Origin: Maridesulfovibrio sp.
Lineage (GTDB): Bacteria > Desulfobacterota > Desulfovibrionia > Desulfovibrionales > Desulfovibrionaceae
DNA length: 64,000 nt
Assembly (NCBI RefSeq): GCF_963676065.1
Contig: NZ_OY780933.1
Span: forward strand, 1,864,001-1,928,000
Reading direction: 5' to 3'
A program made the position numbers and the translations under genes. Of the stretch, positions 19,004 through 28,502 are shown one piece after another. Positions within the stretch are counted from its first letter, which is position 1; every line of letters begins with the position of its first letter. Under the pieces are notes generated by a model. It was not told where the DNA came from. It saw only the letters and a list, made by a program, of their open reading frames with translations, and did not search any database.

Positions 19004-19046
19004 CCCCCTTTGTTCTTTCTGAAGAGCAAAGGGGGTTTTGTTTTTG
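19004..19046 (+). terminator. Terminator after the PAS chemoreceptor
   Basis: CCCCCTTTG pairs with CAAAGGGGG and is followed by a T-rich tail (TTTTGTTTTTG). Confidence 0.85.
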
Positions 19047-19106
19047 CGATTCATCTTGCCAGCGCAACTTCCGCCGGGTAATATCTGTAATTTAATGGAG
19101 ATGGTT

Positions 19107-19454
19107 ATGAATGATAAACAAAAAGAAGAACTTAAAAATAAAATTGCAGTTGAAATTGAAAACCTGACAAAGCAGGTCGAGAACCTTAAGGAAACGGTGA
19201 ATCCGGTCAAACCGGACGCGGCGATAGGAAGGCTTTCCCGGTTGGATACTATGCTGAATCAGGGCATCAACAAAAGTTCCATAGCCCAGTCCCGCCAGCG
19301 AATTCTTAATCTGGAAGATGCCCTGAACCGTCTGGAAAATGATCCTTTTTTCGGGGAATGTGAGGAGTGCGGTGAAGATATTCCCCATGTACGGCTGCTG
19401 GCTCTTCCTGAGAGCCGTTTTTGCGTGCACTGTGCAGAGCACTTCAAGGAGTAG
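19107..19454 (+). CDS. DksA/TraR-family zinc-finger protein
   Basis: The 115-residue protein has an N-terminal coiled coil ([20 protein letters not shown]) and a C-terminal C4 zinc finger (CEECGED...RFCVHC) of the TraR/DksA type. Family members enter the RNA polymerase secondary channel and modulate initiation. The finger has four cysteines, as in classical DksA, but the coiled-coil tip lacks an obvious DksA-type DxxDxA, so it may be a divergent paralog. ATG 19107 has GGAG upstream. Its stop is two bases from the antiporter start, indicating translational coupling. Confidence 0.75.
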   Translation: MNDKQKEELKNKIAVEIENLTKQVENLKETVNPVKPDAAIGRLSRLDTMLNQGINKSSIAQSRQRILNLEDALNRLENDPFFGECEECGEDIPHVRLLALPESRFCVHCAEHFKE

Positions 19455-19456
19455 TT

Positions 19457-21442
19457 TTGGGAATTGCATCTGATCTTGTAATACTCATTGTTGCCGGTAT
19501 GCTGGGCGGTTTTGTGGCCCGGATGCTTAGACAGCCGCTTTTGCTGGGCTATATTGTTGCCGGAGTGCTGGTTGGCCCGCACACTGGGGGAATTACAGTT
19601 TCCGGAGTGCATGAGATTGAGCTGCTGGCTGAAATCGGGGTGGCTCTGCTGCTCTTCACTCTTGGCATCGAATTTTCAATAAAAGAACTCAAACCCGTGC
19701 GCTATGTGGCCTTGATCGGTACCCCGTTGCAGATTATTCTGACAATGGCTTTCGGCTGGGGAACCGGGCAGCTTATGGGCTGGGATTCGCATCTCTCTAT
19801 CTGGTTCGGGGCCTTCGTTTCTTTGTCCAGTACCATGGTTGTGCTGAAAACCTTAGAAAGCAAAGGGCTGGTCGGTACTCTCTCCAGTCGGGTCATGCTC
19901 GGTATGCTGGTGGTGCAGGATATTGCCATCGTGCCGATGCTGATCATCATGCCTCAGCTTGGTTCGGATTCCTTCGGGCTGGCGCAGTTGGGCATGGCCG
20001 GAATCAAAACAGTGCTTTTTCTCTTATCCATGTTTGTTCTGGGGTCACGAGTCATACCGCGATTTATGAGAATCGTAGCCGGATGGAATTCACGGGAGAT
20101 GTTTATGCTTTCGTGCAGTGCTATCGGATTGGGAATCGGTTATGCCACACATTCCCTCGGCCTTTCATTCGCCTTCGGAGCTTTTGTTGCCGGTATGGTG
20201 CTCAGTGAATCCCGCTATGCCTATCAGGCCCTGAGTGATATACTGCCCCTGCGCGATATATTCAGTCTTATCTTCTTCGCTTCGGTCGGTATGCTCATTG
20301 ATCCGGTTTATGTATGGGAGCACATCTGGTCCATACTGATCCTAGCCTCTGCTATCCTTGTGTTCAAAGGTTTGATCTTCGGCTCTGTGGCCCGTCTTTT
20401 CCGCTATCGCAACGTGATACCGCTGGCCTTGGGGCTGGGGATGTTTCAGGTGGGTGAGCTCTCCTTCCTGCTTCTTCAGCAGGGTGCGGAGTCCGGTTCA
20501 TTCCCTAAAGAGTATTTCCCGCTTTTCATGGGCACAGGGATTGTCACTATGCTGATAACTCCTATCGTGGCTTCCTGTACCGGTCCCTTGTATTCGCGTA
20601 TACAAAAGCATCGCAAGTCCGATCCCTTTGAAAGTATGAATCTTCCAGAGCACGAATTGGACGGGCACGTGGTGATTTTGGGCTACGGTAGGTTCGGTTC
20701 TTATGTTGCCGAATCCCTGCGTGAGATTGATATCCCCCACGTGGTTGTTGAGATTCATGCCGGAAAGGTCGATCAGGCCGTGGAAGACGGGCGTGCTGTT
20801 ATCTATGGTGACGCAGGGCAGGAAATTGTTCTTGAAGCCGCACGGGTTTCACATGCCCGTATGGTTCTTATGACCATCCCTTCGGTCCGGGGATCAGCAG
20901 CCATACTTGAACGGGTGGAATATCTTTCTCCGCAATGTCCGGTTGTTGCTCTTTCCCGCAATCCGGAACATCTGGAAGTCCTTAATGAACTTGGTGTGGA
21001 TCATATAATCATGCCTGAATTTGAAACCGGTCTGGAGATGATCCGCCAGACATTGTTTAATTTCTGCCTGTCCCCGGTGGAAATTCAAAATGTAATGGAT
21101 TCCATGCGCCGGCAAAGGTATACACCTGATCTGGAACTTAATTATCCCAAGACAGCCCTGCTCGCCCGCTTGAGCAAAGCCGCAGAGTCCGTCAACCTGA
21201 ACTGGGTTGAGGTGGAAGAAAATGCAGATATTGTGGGCAGTTCTCTGGCCGGAAGTAAAATTCGGACCGTGACAGGGGTTTCCGTGGCCGGGGTTTTACG
21301 TGATGATCGTTTTATACAGAATCCAGACAGTTCCTTCCGCTTTATGATCGGTGATATTGTGGGAGTGCTCGGTGGACGTAAAAATATTGAAAGGTTCAGG
21401 TGCCTTGCTACTGTTCCTAAATGTGATCTTAAAGAGGTTTAA
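19457..21442 (+). CDS. Kef-type CPA2 monovalent cation:proton antiporter
   Basis: The 661-residue protein has about 12 membrane helices of the CPA2 fold (residues 1-390, including [18 protein letters not shown], the first helix pair of KefB-like antiporters). A Rossmann RCK/TrkA-N domain (about 404-520, [18 protein letters not shown]) and a C-terminal TrkA-C domain follow. It probably exchanges K+ or Na+ for H+ under nucleotide control. The start is TTG 19457, five bases after AAGGAG and overlapping the end of the DksA-like gene. Pairing with a transcription factor-like gene is unusual for Kef systems. Confidence 0.87.
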   Translation: MGIASDLVILIVAGMLGGFVARMLRQPLLLGYIVAGVLVGPHTGGITVSGVHEIELLAEIGVALLLFTLGIEFSIKELKPVRYVALIGTPLQIILTMAFGWGTGQLMGWDSHLSIWFGAFVSLSSTMVVLKTLESKGLVGTLSSRVMLGMLVVQDIAIVPMLIIMPQLGSDSFGLAQLGMAGIKTVLFLLSMFVLGSRVIPRFMRIVAGWNSREMFMLSCSAIGLGIGYATHSLGLSFAFGAFVAGMVLSESRYAYQALSDILPLRDIFSLIFFASVGMLIDPVYVWEHIWSILILASAILVFKGLIFGSVARLFRYRNVIPLALGLGMFQVGELSFLLLQQGAESGSFPKEYFPLFMGTGIVTMLITPIVASCTGPLYSRIQKHRKSDPFESMNLPEHELDGHVVILGYGRFGSYVAESLREIDIPHVVVEIHAGKVDQAVEDGRAVIYGDAGQEIVLEAARVSHARMVLMTIPSVRGSAAILERVEYLSPQCPVVALSRNPEHLEVLNELGVDHIIMPEFETGLEMIRQTLFNFCLSPVEIQNVMDSMRRQRYTPDLELNYPKTALLARLSKAAESVNLNWVEVEENADIVGSSLAGSKIRTVTGVSVAGVLRDDRFIQNPDSSFRFMIGDIVGVLGGRKNIERFRCLATVPKCDLKEV

Positions 21443-21443
21443 G

Positions 21444-22241
21444 ATGTTCAGAAGAATTATTTATACTATTTTTTGGCTTTTGTTTGCAGCTCTGGCCTGC
21501 GGATGTGCGAATCCACACATTCCAGACCCTAGGGGATTGGGACCGGCTCCTAAAACTTGTTCAAGGCCGGTGGATATACTCAACTATTTTGAAACAATTC
21601 CTTATCGTGATGATGCGGCTGTCAGTAGCGAGGGGGATTTTACTTTTTTCGCAGAGCAGGGTGTTTTTCTTAAAAAACCGGGACTTAATTGCAGTGGCTT
21701 TACCGTGTCCGCCTCCCGTTACTACTTTAATCGAAACTTTAATCTCACGGATACGACCATTGACCGTCTTGCGGACAGCGGTCCGGATTCCCCTTACGGT
21801 GAAGATTGGGATTTCGGTTATGATCTGATCTTGAACATTACCGAGGGATTACCGCGAAAAGTAGTTCTGCCATACGGCCAGAATGCTGTGATTGAAGACG
21901 GTAACGGCATGACTTTGCGCGGCTTTAAACTCAGCGACCGCACAGCGTGGGCGGATGTGGTTAAACAGATGACACCCGGACATGTTTACCTTTTTTCCAT
22001 GAGTAAAAATATCAACTATAAAAAGTACAGGGTGCTTCATTATCATGTCGGGCTGATTCTTCCTGATGGCAAAGGCCATGTCTGGCTTTGTCATGCTACG
22101 CGGAACAGCGGGGTCAACAAGGTGGATATTTCAAATCTGGAAAATCTTGAACCTATCATCAAGGCCAATCCTGATTCAGGTCTGGGACCGCGCGAAATCT
22201 TGATTATCGAAGCCCCGCTCCTTTGCGGCAGTGTTTTTTAA
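21444..22241 (+). CDS. Predicted lipoprotein with NlpC/P60-like motifs
   Basis: A signal sequence (IIYTIFWLLFAALACGC) suggests an exported lipoprotein, although the lipobox is not perfect. In the mature part, LNCSGFTVSASRYYF resembles the catalytic Cys segment (D/N-C-S-G-F) of NlpC/P60 peptidases. HYHVGLIL, about 120 residues later, resembles their catalytic-His strand. The spacing is longer than in the classic domain, so hydrolase function on peptidoglycan is a hypothesis. It starts one base after the antiporter stop and probably belongs to the same operon. Confidence 0.55.
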   Translation: MFRRIIYTIFWLLFAALACGCANPHIPDPRGLGPAPKTCSRPVDILNYFETIPYRDDAAVSSEGDFTFFAEQGVFLKKPGLNCSGFTVSASRYYFNRNFNLTDTTIDRLADSGPDSPYGEDWDFGYDLILNITEGLPRKVVLPYGQNAVIEDGNGMTLRGFKLSDRTAWADVVKQMTPGHVYLFSMSKNINYKKYRVLHYHVGLILPDGKGHVWLCHATRNSGVNKVDISNLENLEPIIKANPDSGLGPREILIIEAPLLCGSVF

Positions 22242-22373
22242 GAGATAGTGGGTAATGTTAAGCGATAATGTTTTATTCGCTTTTGGATTAACTGCTTTTT
22301 CTATAAATTCAGGTGGCATTTGAATAACATTTGTGGAATTGTTATCCTGCTTATTTTTTACACAGGAGCTAAA

Positions 22374-22934
22374 ATGGCTAAGAAAAATATAGGTATACAG
22401 GGGTTTACTCTGCCCATGCCTCAGACGATTCTGGGATCTCGGCACGAGGGAAGAAATAATTTTATGGCGTTGGCCTGGGTTTCACGTGTTAATTACAATC
22501 CTGCGCTGCTGATGATTTCTGTTGGCAAGCGGCATTTTTCGAATACGGCAATTCAGGCCAGCGGTGAGTTCTGCGTAAATATTCCTTCCGTAGATATGGT
22601 TGAAGTTACGGATTTTGTCGGTCTCGTTTCCGGTAATAAACTGGATAAATCAGAACTGTTCGAGGTCGAGCCGCGAATATTACAGAACGCACCGATTATC
22701 AGCAAATGTCCTGTCGCTATCCAGTGTAAGGTATATGATTCCATGGAATTGCCCAACGATACCCTTTTTGTAGGTGAAGTTGTAGCCACATGGTGTGACG
22801 AAGATGTGCTTACCGATGACATACCAGACATCAAAAAGGTCAACCCCGTAACCCTGACCATGCCTGACAACCGCTACTGGTCAGTCGGAGATTGTGTCGG
22901 GCGGGCTTGGCATGATGGAAAGAAGCTGAAGTAG
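22374..22934 (+). CDS. Flavin reductase family protein (FMN-binding)
   Basis: The 186-residue protein has the split-barrel flavin reductase layout: ALAWVSRVNYNPALLMISV, then ASGEFCVNIPSVDMVEVTDF, which in the family wraps the FMN phosphate. Members reduce flavin, transfer electrons, or act as flavoredoxin in sulfate reducers. The FMN-binding SRVNYNP region is well kept. ATG 22374 follows AGGAG. A strong hairpin after it separates it from the convergent gene. Confidence 0.85.
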   Translation: MAKKNIGIQGFTLPMPQTILGSRHEGRNNFMALAWVSRVNYNPALLMISVGKRHFSNTAIQASGEFCVNIPSVDMVEVTDFVGLVSGNKLDKSELFEVEPRILQNAPIISKCPVAIQCKVYDSMELPNDTLFVGEVVATWCDEDVLTDDIPDIKKVNPVTLTMPDNRYWSVGDCVGRAWHDGKKLK

Positions 22935-22955
22935 ATTCTACTTGTTATACTAAAA

Positions 22956-22994
22956 AAGATCGCAATATTTCTAAAAATATTGCGATCTTTTTTT
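22956..22994 (+). terminator. Bidirectional terminator
   Basis: GATCGCAATATT pairs perfectly with AATATTGCGATC around a 6-nt loop, with A-run before and T-run after. It can stop transcription from both the flavin reductase gene and the convergent unknown gene. Confidence 0.88.
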
Positions 22995-23012
22995 GCGTTA
23001 ATTTTATGATTC

Positions 23013-24857
23013 CTATTTCATATAATGCTTGTAACAGGCGATGGCATTCATGGCGAAGAGCGAAGTTGTGACCTCGCTGCCGACGATAATCCTTGTGGGG
23101 TGCCTGACCATGGTCCATTCGTAGGCTTTGTAAGGATGTTTGCAAAAACCTTCGCCGAGATGATCATGTAAAACTTTTATGCCCCGTTCGATAAGACCAT
23201 CCCCTTTGTTGGGGTAGCGCAGCAGGCAGAGGGTAGCTACCGCCAATGAAGCATCAAAGGGGTTGAGAGTCGCGCCGAGCATATCGTACTTGCAGTAATC
23301 CATTGCCGCGGCCCGGATCTGTTCCACCTTACCTTCCGGGTCTATTAGTTTCCGTTCGGTTTCAGGAATAGTCAGCCATGTATCGTAAAGACGTCCTGCA
23401 TAACTGACATATATTTCAGGCAGGTAAAATCGTACCGCACTATCATGTTTAAAATTTCCGCTCATGAATGCGTTATGGTGGAAAGTCAGAAATCGTTGCA
23501 GGGTTGCAAGATTTTCCCCCTCAAGTGCTTTCCATTGTTCGCGGTTAGCGAGGATAGCCTCAAAAATATCCATATTATGGCCGGGGCATATCTCATTGCC
23601 CAGAGTTTCGCGTATTATGCGTCCGTCTTCATTGTCCTTCTTAAACGGTTTGTCGAACCATAGCGGTACGGAACCGAAATAATCCAGCGGACGGGTCATG
23701 GTGATCGTCGGAGGATTGGTCCTGTTGCCCCCGCCTATCTGATATTCGTTGATTATCTCGACCCACGGAAAATCCAGAAACATTTCGGCTGCGCGCAAAA
23801 GCTCATGGTTTGTCTTAAGATTTTTTCCCTCAGTAAGGTCCAGCCATTTGCGGGACATCGCAAGGGCGAGAAAAGTGGTGTCCACATCTGGAACATAGTC
23901 ATCGAAGCCAAGTTCTTTTTTGGCTTTCCAGTCTCGTGGTTTAAGGTTGCATAGCGGCAGACCGTTGCCGTCCTTGGGCAGGCAGGTAATGGCAGGGTGC
24001 CTGATGCCTGAACTCGGAGCCTTCAGCCACTCCATGCTGGTCACGATCAGGAAATGGAGAATGGATTCCATCATTTCCTGAAGTTTATTCTGCTCTGCCT
24101 GAGGCAGCTCTTCCAATATATAAAGGTTGTATATCTGTTCCCAGAAAATATCGTCATAAAATCCGGTCCGATGTGTTATCCATGAAACGCGCATGGAAAG
24201 CGGCTCCGCTATACCTTTCCAAGGACGGCGAAAAATTTTCAGAGCCAACGGATTGGCATGCAGGAAACAACGCATCAGCCCGAAAAGCAGGTTGATATTC
24301 TGGAATTCGTATGAACCCAGCCCGGTCATGATGTTCATGAAATTTTCACCGTCGCAGATGGAATCTCCGGGCATTACCACCTGTGCGGAAACCGGGAAAT
24401 AAGGGTCATCCGGGTTTTTATCCCAAACGCGGATAATATCAGTCAGGACCGCGTTTAAAACTTCATTTACTTCCTTTTCGTGCATGCGTGGAGGTCTGGT
24501 GTCAGTTTTTTCGCGGATTCTCCACTCAGGGTCCTTAATTCGGTCGAGCAGTTTCGCCAGCGGAGCGAAGGTCTTTTCGATCCATTCCTTATCCTGCCAG
24601 TTATCATAATCGGCCTGCATGGCCGCACTCATCATTTCTTGATACGGCCCGACCTGACTTCTAAAAATAGCAGGATGTGAACACCAGCGAAGGATGAAAT
24701 GTTTGAAAAGCGGATTACCAAAAAGTTTTTTGTAGAGCTTTTTCAGATTCTTTCCCGGTTCACTCGGATTCTTGCACTCAAGAATAGGTTCATCACAAAT
24801 GTCATATATCGTAGCGTTTCTCACTTGCACTCCATTTTGCGTTGCCTTTGACAACAT
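23013..24857 (-). CDS. Uncharacterised 614-residue protein, possible alpha-toroid
   Basis: I do not recognise a named family. The protein is soluble, helix-rich and aromatic-rich, without signal or membrane segments. A DVDTT motif sits at residues 324-328 in YVPDVDTTFLALAMSRKW. It resembles, with changes, the DxDD(T)-plus-helix pattern of terpene cyclase-type alpha/alpha toroids. The C-terminal repeats (LAVATLCLLRYPNKGDG) would also suit that fold. This is weak evidence; a cyclase activity is not claimed. The start is uncertain: ATG 24857 has a poor ribosome site, GTG 24824 a better one (GGAG). Confidence 0.55.
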   Translation of the reverse strand: MLSKATQNGVQVRNATIYDICDEPILECKNPSEPGKNLKKLYKKLFGNPLFKHFILRWCSHPAIFRSQVGPYQEMMSAAMQADYDNWQDKEWIEKTFAPLAKLLDRIKDPEWRIREKTDTRPPRMHEKEVNEVLNAVLTDIIRVWDKNPDDPYFPVSAQVVMPGDSICDGENFMNIMTGLGSYEFQNINLLFGLMRCFLHANPLALKIFRRPWKGIAEPLSMRVSWITHRTGFYDDIFWEQIYNLYILEELPQAEQNKLQEMMESILHFLIVTSMEWLKAPSSGIRHPAITCLPKDGNGLPLCNLKPRDWKAKKELGFDDYVPDVDTTFLALAMSRKWLDLTEGKNLKTNHELLRAAEMFLDFPWVEIINEYQIGGGNRTNPPTITMTRPLDYFGSVPLWFDKPFKKDNEDGRIIRETLGNEICPGHNMDIFEAILANREQWKALEGENLATLQRFLTFHHNAFMSGNFKHDSAVRFYLPEIYVSYAGRLYDTWLTIPETERKLIDPEGKVEQIRAAAMDYCKYDMLGATLNPFDASLAVATLCLLRYPNKGDGLIERGIKVLHDHLGEGFCKHPYKAYEWTMVRHPTRIIVGSEVTTSLFAMNAIACYKHYMK

Positions 24858-25062
24858 TCTTTTTTTTTATGTTAAAACTTGACTATCAAAGTGGGGGGCG
24901 CCTTGCAATCCATTCGCCCTGCATGTACTGTCCCGGTTAAGACCTGAAAGGGTTGTGATGATTAGATGATGATGTGATAAAGTTCAAGCATGACAATATG
25001 TTGTGCTCCTTTGGTAGATAAGTTGATCAATAAATGATCATGACGGGGAATAACGGTAGACC

Positions 25063-28000
25063 ATGGAAAGATTTATAGCCGACCTGCACATCCATTCCAG
25101 ATTTTCACGTGCCACCAGTAAAGCCTTGGACCCGCGCCTTCTGGCCGCATGGGCAAGGGTTAAGGGCATTGATATCATCGGTACCGGTGATTTTACCCAT
25201 CCAGAATGGCTGGCCGAGATTGAAGATCAACTTGTGGAGGATGGTTCCGGGCTGTTTTCCCTGCGGGAACCCAAGGGGCTGGAGGAATCCATCGACTGGG
25301 TGGATGGGCCCTTTGCCGGTCAGACCCGCTTCATGCTCCAGACAGAAATCAGTTCCATTTATAAAAAATACGGCAAAACCCGCAAAGTTCACAACCTCGT
25401 TTACATGCCCGATATTGAGTCGGTAAAAAAATTCAACGCCAAGCTTGATGCTATCGGCAACCTTAATTCCGACGGCAGACCTATCCTCGGTCTGGACAGC
25501 AAAGACCTGCTCGAAATCGTACTTGAAACCAGCGATACCGCCTTTCTCATCCCCGCTCATATCTGGACCCCGTGGTTCTCGCTTTTCGGTGCCAAGTCCG
25601 GCTTTGATTCTGTTGAGGAATGTTACGGTGATCTGGCTTCTGAAATCTTTGCCATGGAAACCGGCCTTTCCTCAGACCCGGAAATGAATTCGTACATTTC
25701 AGCACTTGATAAATTTCGTATGGTTTCCAATTCTGATGCCCATTCAGGGGAGAATCTTGGACGAGAGGCCAATGTCTTCAGCGGAAATATGTCCTATGAA
25801 GGAATTTACCGTGCTTTGCGCGGTGAAGGTCTGGGGCATAAATTCATGGGCACAATCGAATTTTTTCCCGAAGAGGGTAAATATCACATGGACGGGCACC
25901 GCAAGTGCGGAATTATGCTCGATCCCCATGAATCTAAAATGCGTGGCGGCATCTGCCCTGTCTGCGGCAAGCCTTTGACCATGGGCGTTTACTCCCGCGT
26001 GATGGAACTGGCCGACCGTGAGGAACCGCAGCAGCCCAAGGGGCAGCCCGGATTTGATTCTCTGGTTCCGCTTAAGGAAATTATTTCAGAAGTAGTGGGC
26101 ACCGGCCCAAAGACCAAAAAAGTTCTCGGTGTCTATGCTCCACTAATCAAGGAATTCGGATCTGAATTTACTATCCTGCAGCAGGTTCCGGTTGAGGACC
26201 TTAAACGGCATAATGCGCATCTTGCCGAAGGCATCCGGCGCATGCGTGAGGGACAGGTTATCCGCAATCCCGGTTTTGACGGGCAGTACGGAACCATTTC
26301 CGTTTTTTCCGCGCAGGAGCGAGATGAAATTGTCAACGGCGTGAAGCTGGTGGTTGTCCGCAAGCCCAAGGGGGATCTCGATGATGCCAGACCTGAAGCA
26401 ACGATTCGTAAGTCCAATGAACCGCAGGAAGAAGATAGCGGAGTGGTGCGATTTAACGAGGCTCAGAAAAAAGCGATCGAAGCCGGTCCTGAGCCTGTAC
26501 TGGTTATAGCCGGTCCGGGAACCGGTAAAACCCAGACCCTGATGGGACGCATTAAATATTTACTTGAACGGGGAACCCGTGCCCGCCGGATTCTTTCTCT
26601 GACTTTTACCCGCAAGGCCGCTGAGGAAATGAACGAACGCATGCGTAACATGCTCGGCGAGGAAGAAGTCCTGCCCCGTGCGGATACGCTCCATGCCTTG
26701 GCTCTCGAATACTGGGCCTGCGCTTTTGATATTGATCCGATAATCCTGAATGAAGAGACGGCTCGCCGGGTATTCGCACGTGCCAACCCGGACCTTAACG
26801 GCGCAAAACTAAGATCTGCATGGGATTCTATCAACCTGTCCCGTGAAACTATGGAACCGTTGAGTGATGGAGCCGCGGAGATTCTGGCTAATTATACCCG
26901 GCAGAAAGATCAGTTTAATCTGGTTGATTACACCGACCTGCTTGAATTCTGGCTCTCGGAACTCCGGTCGGACAAATACGTGCGTACCTTCACCAATGTG
27001 CTTGTTGATGAGGTGCAGGATCTTTCTCCCCTACAGCTTGCAATTGTGCACCGTTTGGTTGGCGATGACGGGGAAGGGCTTTTTGCTATTGGCGATCCCG
27101 ATCAGTCCATATATGGATTTCGCGGTGCAGCCGGCGATGTGTCCGATAGATTTCATTCCTTCTGGGAAAATCTGATCTGTATAACATTGGAAGATAATTA
27201 CCGCTCGGCGCAGGCTATTCTCGATGCCTCGGCGTCGGTGTTTGACGATCCGGTCCGGTTGAAAGCGCATAAAAAATTTGAAGCTGAAATCCAGCTTTTT
27301 TCCGCTCCTGACAGCACTCGTGAGGCTTCATGGATCGGAGAGCGCATAAAAAAACTCATCGGGGCCACCAGTCACAGTCTTGTCGATGCGGGAGAGGTCG
27401 GTTCTCTCAGCCCTGGAGATATTGCGGTGCTGATCCGTTTCAAGGCTTTGATCGGTCCTATTGAGAGTATGCTCAACCGGCAGGGCATACCGTGCAGCGT
27501 GCCGGAGGCGGAGACTTTCTGGCATGATCCACGTGTAGAGGTCCTGTTGGCTGCAGCCCGGCGGATGCTTGGCTTTGCCGAAGACTTTGATGATGAAGCA
27601 CCGGAAGTTCCGGAAAAGATTATTGCTCAAGGGCCCCTGGGGCTTTCCGCCTATCTTACCGATATGCCTCCGTTTGACCAGCTGTTCTGGGAAAGCAGGC
27701 CTTTTCGAGATATGGTCAAAGGCTATAAGGAACACGGAGGCTGGTCCGGACTGCTGAACTGGATTCACATGCAGAATGATCTTGATCAGGTGCGCGGTAA
27801 GGCTGAAAAAGTGCGCATCATGTCGATGCACGCTGCCAAGGGTCTGGAATTCGAGGCGGTATTTTTGGCCGGACTCGATGACGGCATTGTGCCTTTTGCC
27901 GGGCCGGATATCCTGACCGGAAAGATTTCTAAAGACGGTTTGTCGGTCCGGGAGGATGCGGAAGAGGAGCGCAGGCTCCTTTACGTAGGCATGACCAGAG

Positions 28001-28170
28001 CCAGAAAAAAACTTTTTATGTCTCATGCGGACAAGCGCCCTCTATACGGGAGGACGCTAATGCTGCCTGTATCACGTTTTTTGAAAAATCTTCCTGATGC
28101 GGTTAAAAAGTCTGCGATGGTTGCACGGAAAGTTCAGAAGGAGAAGAAAATCAGCCTGCTGGATATGTAG
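25063..28170 (+). CDS. EndoQ-like PHP nuclease fused to UvrD/Rep helicase
   Basis: The first 420 residues match endonuclease Q: the PHP metal site (DLHIHSRFSRATS, GTGDFTHP, PAHIWTPWFSLFG, SNSDAHS), a cysteine zinc site (C283, C298, C301 and neighbours) and the closing LAEGIRRMREGQVI segment. EndoQ nicks DNA 5' of deaminated bases. The rest is a complete superfamily 1A helicase: Walker A GPGTGKT (about 484-490), VDEVQDLS (about 648), GDPDQSIYGFRGA, SMHAAKGLEFEAVF and RRLLYVGMTRARKK. The fusion implies nicking of damaged DNA followed by 3'-5' unwinding in one protein. All motifs look intact. Confidence 0.88.
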   Translation: MERFIADLHIHSRFSRATSKALDPRLLAAWARVKGIDIIGTGDFTHPEWLAEIEDQLVEDGSGLFSLREPKGLEESIDWVDGPFAGQTRFMLQTEISSIYKKYGKTRKVHNLVYMPDIESVKKFNAKLDAIGNLNSDGRPILGLDSKDLLEIVLETSDTAFLIPAHIWTPWFSLFGAKSGFDSVEECYGDLASEIFAMETGLSSDPEMNSYISALDKFRMVSNSDAHSGENLGREANVFSGNMSYEGIYRALRGEGLGHKFMGTIEFFPEEGKYHMDGHRKCGIMLDPHESKMRGGICPVCGKPLTMGVYSRVMELADREEPQQPKGQPGFDSLVPLKEIISEVVGTGPKTKKVLGVYAPLIKEFGSEFTILQQVPVEDLKRHNAHLAEGIRRMREGQVIRNPGFDGQYGTISVFSAQERDEIVNGVKLVVVRKPKGDLDDARPEATIRKSNEPQEEDSGVVRFNEAQKKAIEAGPEPVLVIAGPGTGKTQTLMGRIKYLLERGTRARRILSLTFTRKAAEEMNERMRNMLGEEEVLPRADTLHALALEYWACAFDIDPIILNEETARRVFARANPDLNGAKLRSAWDSINLSRETMEPLSDGAAEILANYTRQKDQFNLVDYTDLLEFWLSELRSDKYVRTFTNVLVDEVQDLSPLQLAIVHRLVGDDGEGLFAIGDPDQSIYGFRGAAGDVSDRFHSFWENLICITLEDNYRSAQAILDASASVFDDPVRLKAHKKFEAEIQLFSAPDSTREASWIGERIKKLIGATSHSLVDAGEVGSLSPGDIAVLIRFKALIGPIESMLNRQGIPCSVPEAETFWHDPRVEVLLAAARRMLGFAEDFDDEAPEVPEKIIAQGPLGLSAYLTDMPPFDQLFWESRPFRDMVKGYKEHGGWSGLLNWIHMQNDLDQVRGKAEKVRIMSMHAAKGLEFEAVFLAGLDDGIVPFAGPDILTGKISKDGLSVREDAEEERRLLYVGMTRARKKLFMSHADKRPLYGRTLMLPVSRFLKNLPDAVKKSAMVARKVQKEKKISLLDM

Positions 28171-28219
28171 GTGTATTTTTCGGTCGTATGTATGAAGAAG
28201 GGTGGTTAATGTTTTTTGA

Positions 28220-28366
28220 TTACAACATAAAAACCTTGTAGACCACTTTTTCATAAACCATTGACATTCTTCTTGCGACTATAGAACTTAAGCCTACGCC
28301 CCTGAGCCTGCAGAAGATGTGCAATGGGTTTAAGTGGTGTTGGAAAAAGTTTCTAACCCGTTTCAT
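28220..28366 (-). CDS. Small basic protein, 48 residues
   Basis: A short frame opposite to its neighbours begins MKRVRNFFQHHLNPLHIFCR and ends VYEKVVYKVFML. A clear GGGAG sits seven bases before the ATG. It is strongly basic with one cysteine and amphipathic helical character. I know no function. It lies alone in the gap between the helicase fusion and cbiR. The good ribosome site and protein-like composition support a real gene despite its size. Confidence 0.55.
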   Translation of the reverse strand: MKRVRNFFQHHLNPLHIFCRLRGVGLSSIVARRMSMVYEKVVYKVFML

Positions 28367-28502
28367 TTTATTTCTCCCGACATAGTTGAATATACTTATT
28401 TTGAGCAATAATTATGCCGTATATAAAAAGCCCTTGCTCTTTGGCCTGTTGTCTGAATGCGTGCGCATAGATTATAGATTTTATTGATTCAGGGCGGCAA
28501 AA

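Noticed and set aside
27328-28026. 232-residue open frame antisense to the helicase part of EndoQ-UvrD
   Set aside because: Overlaps essential helicase motifs on the other strand and has no ribosome site.
28367-28502. Cobalamin riboswitch in front of cbiR
   Set aside because: No B12 box or accompanying stems seen in the leader.
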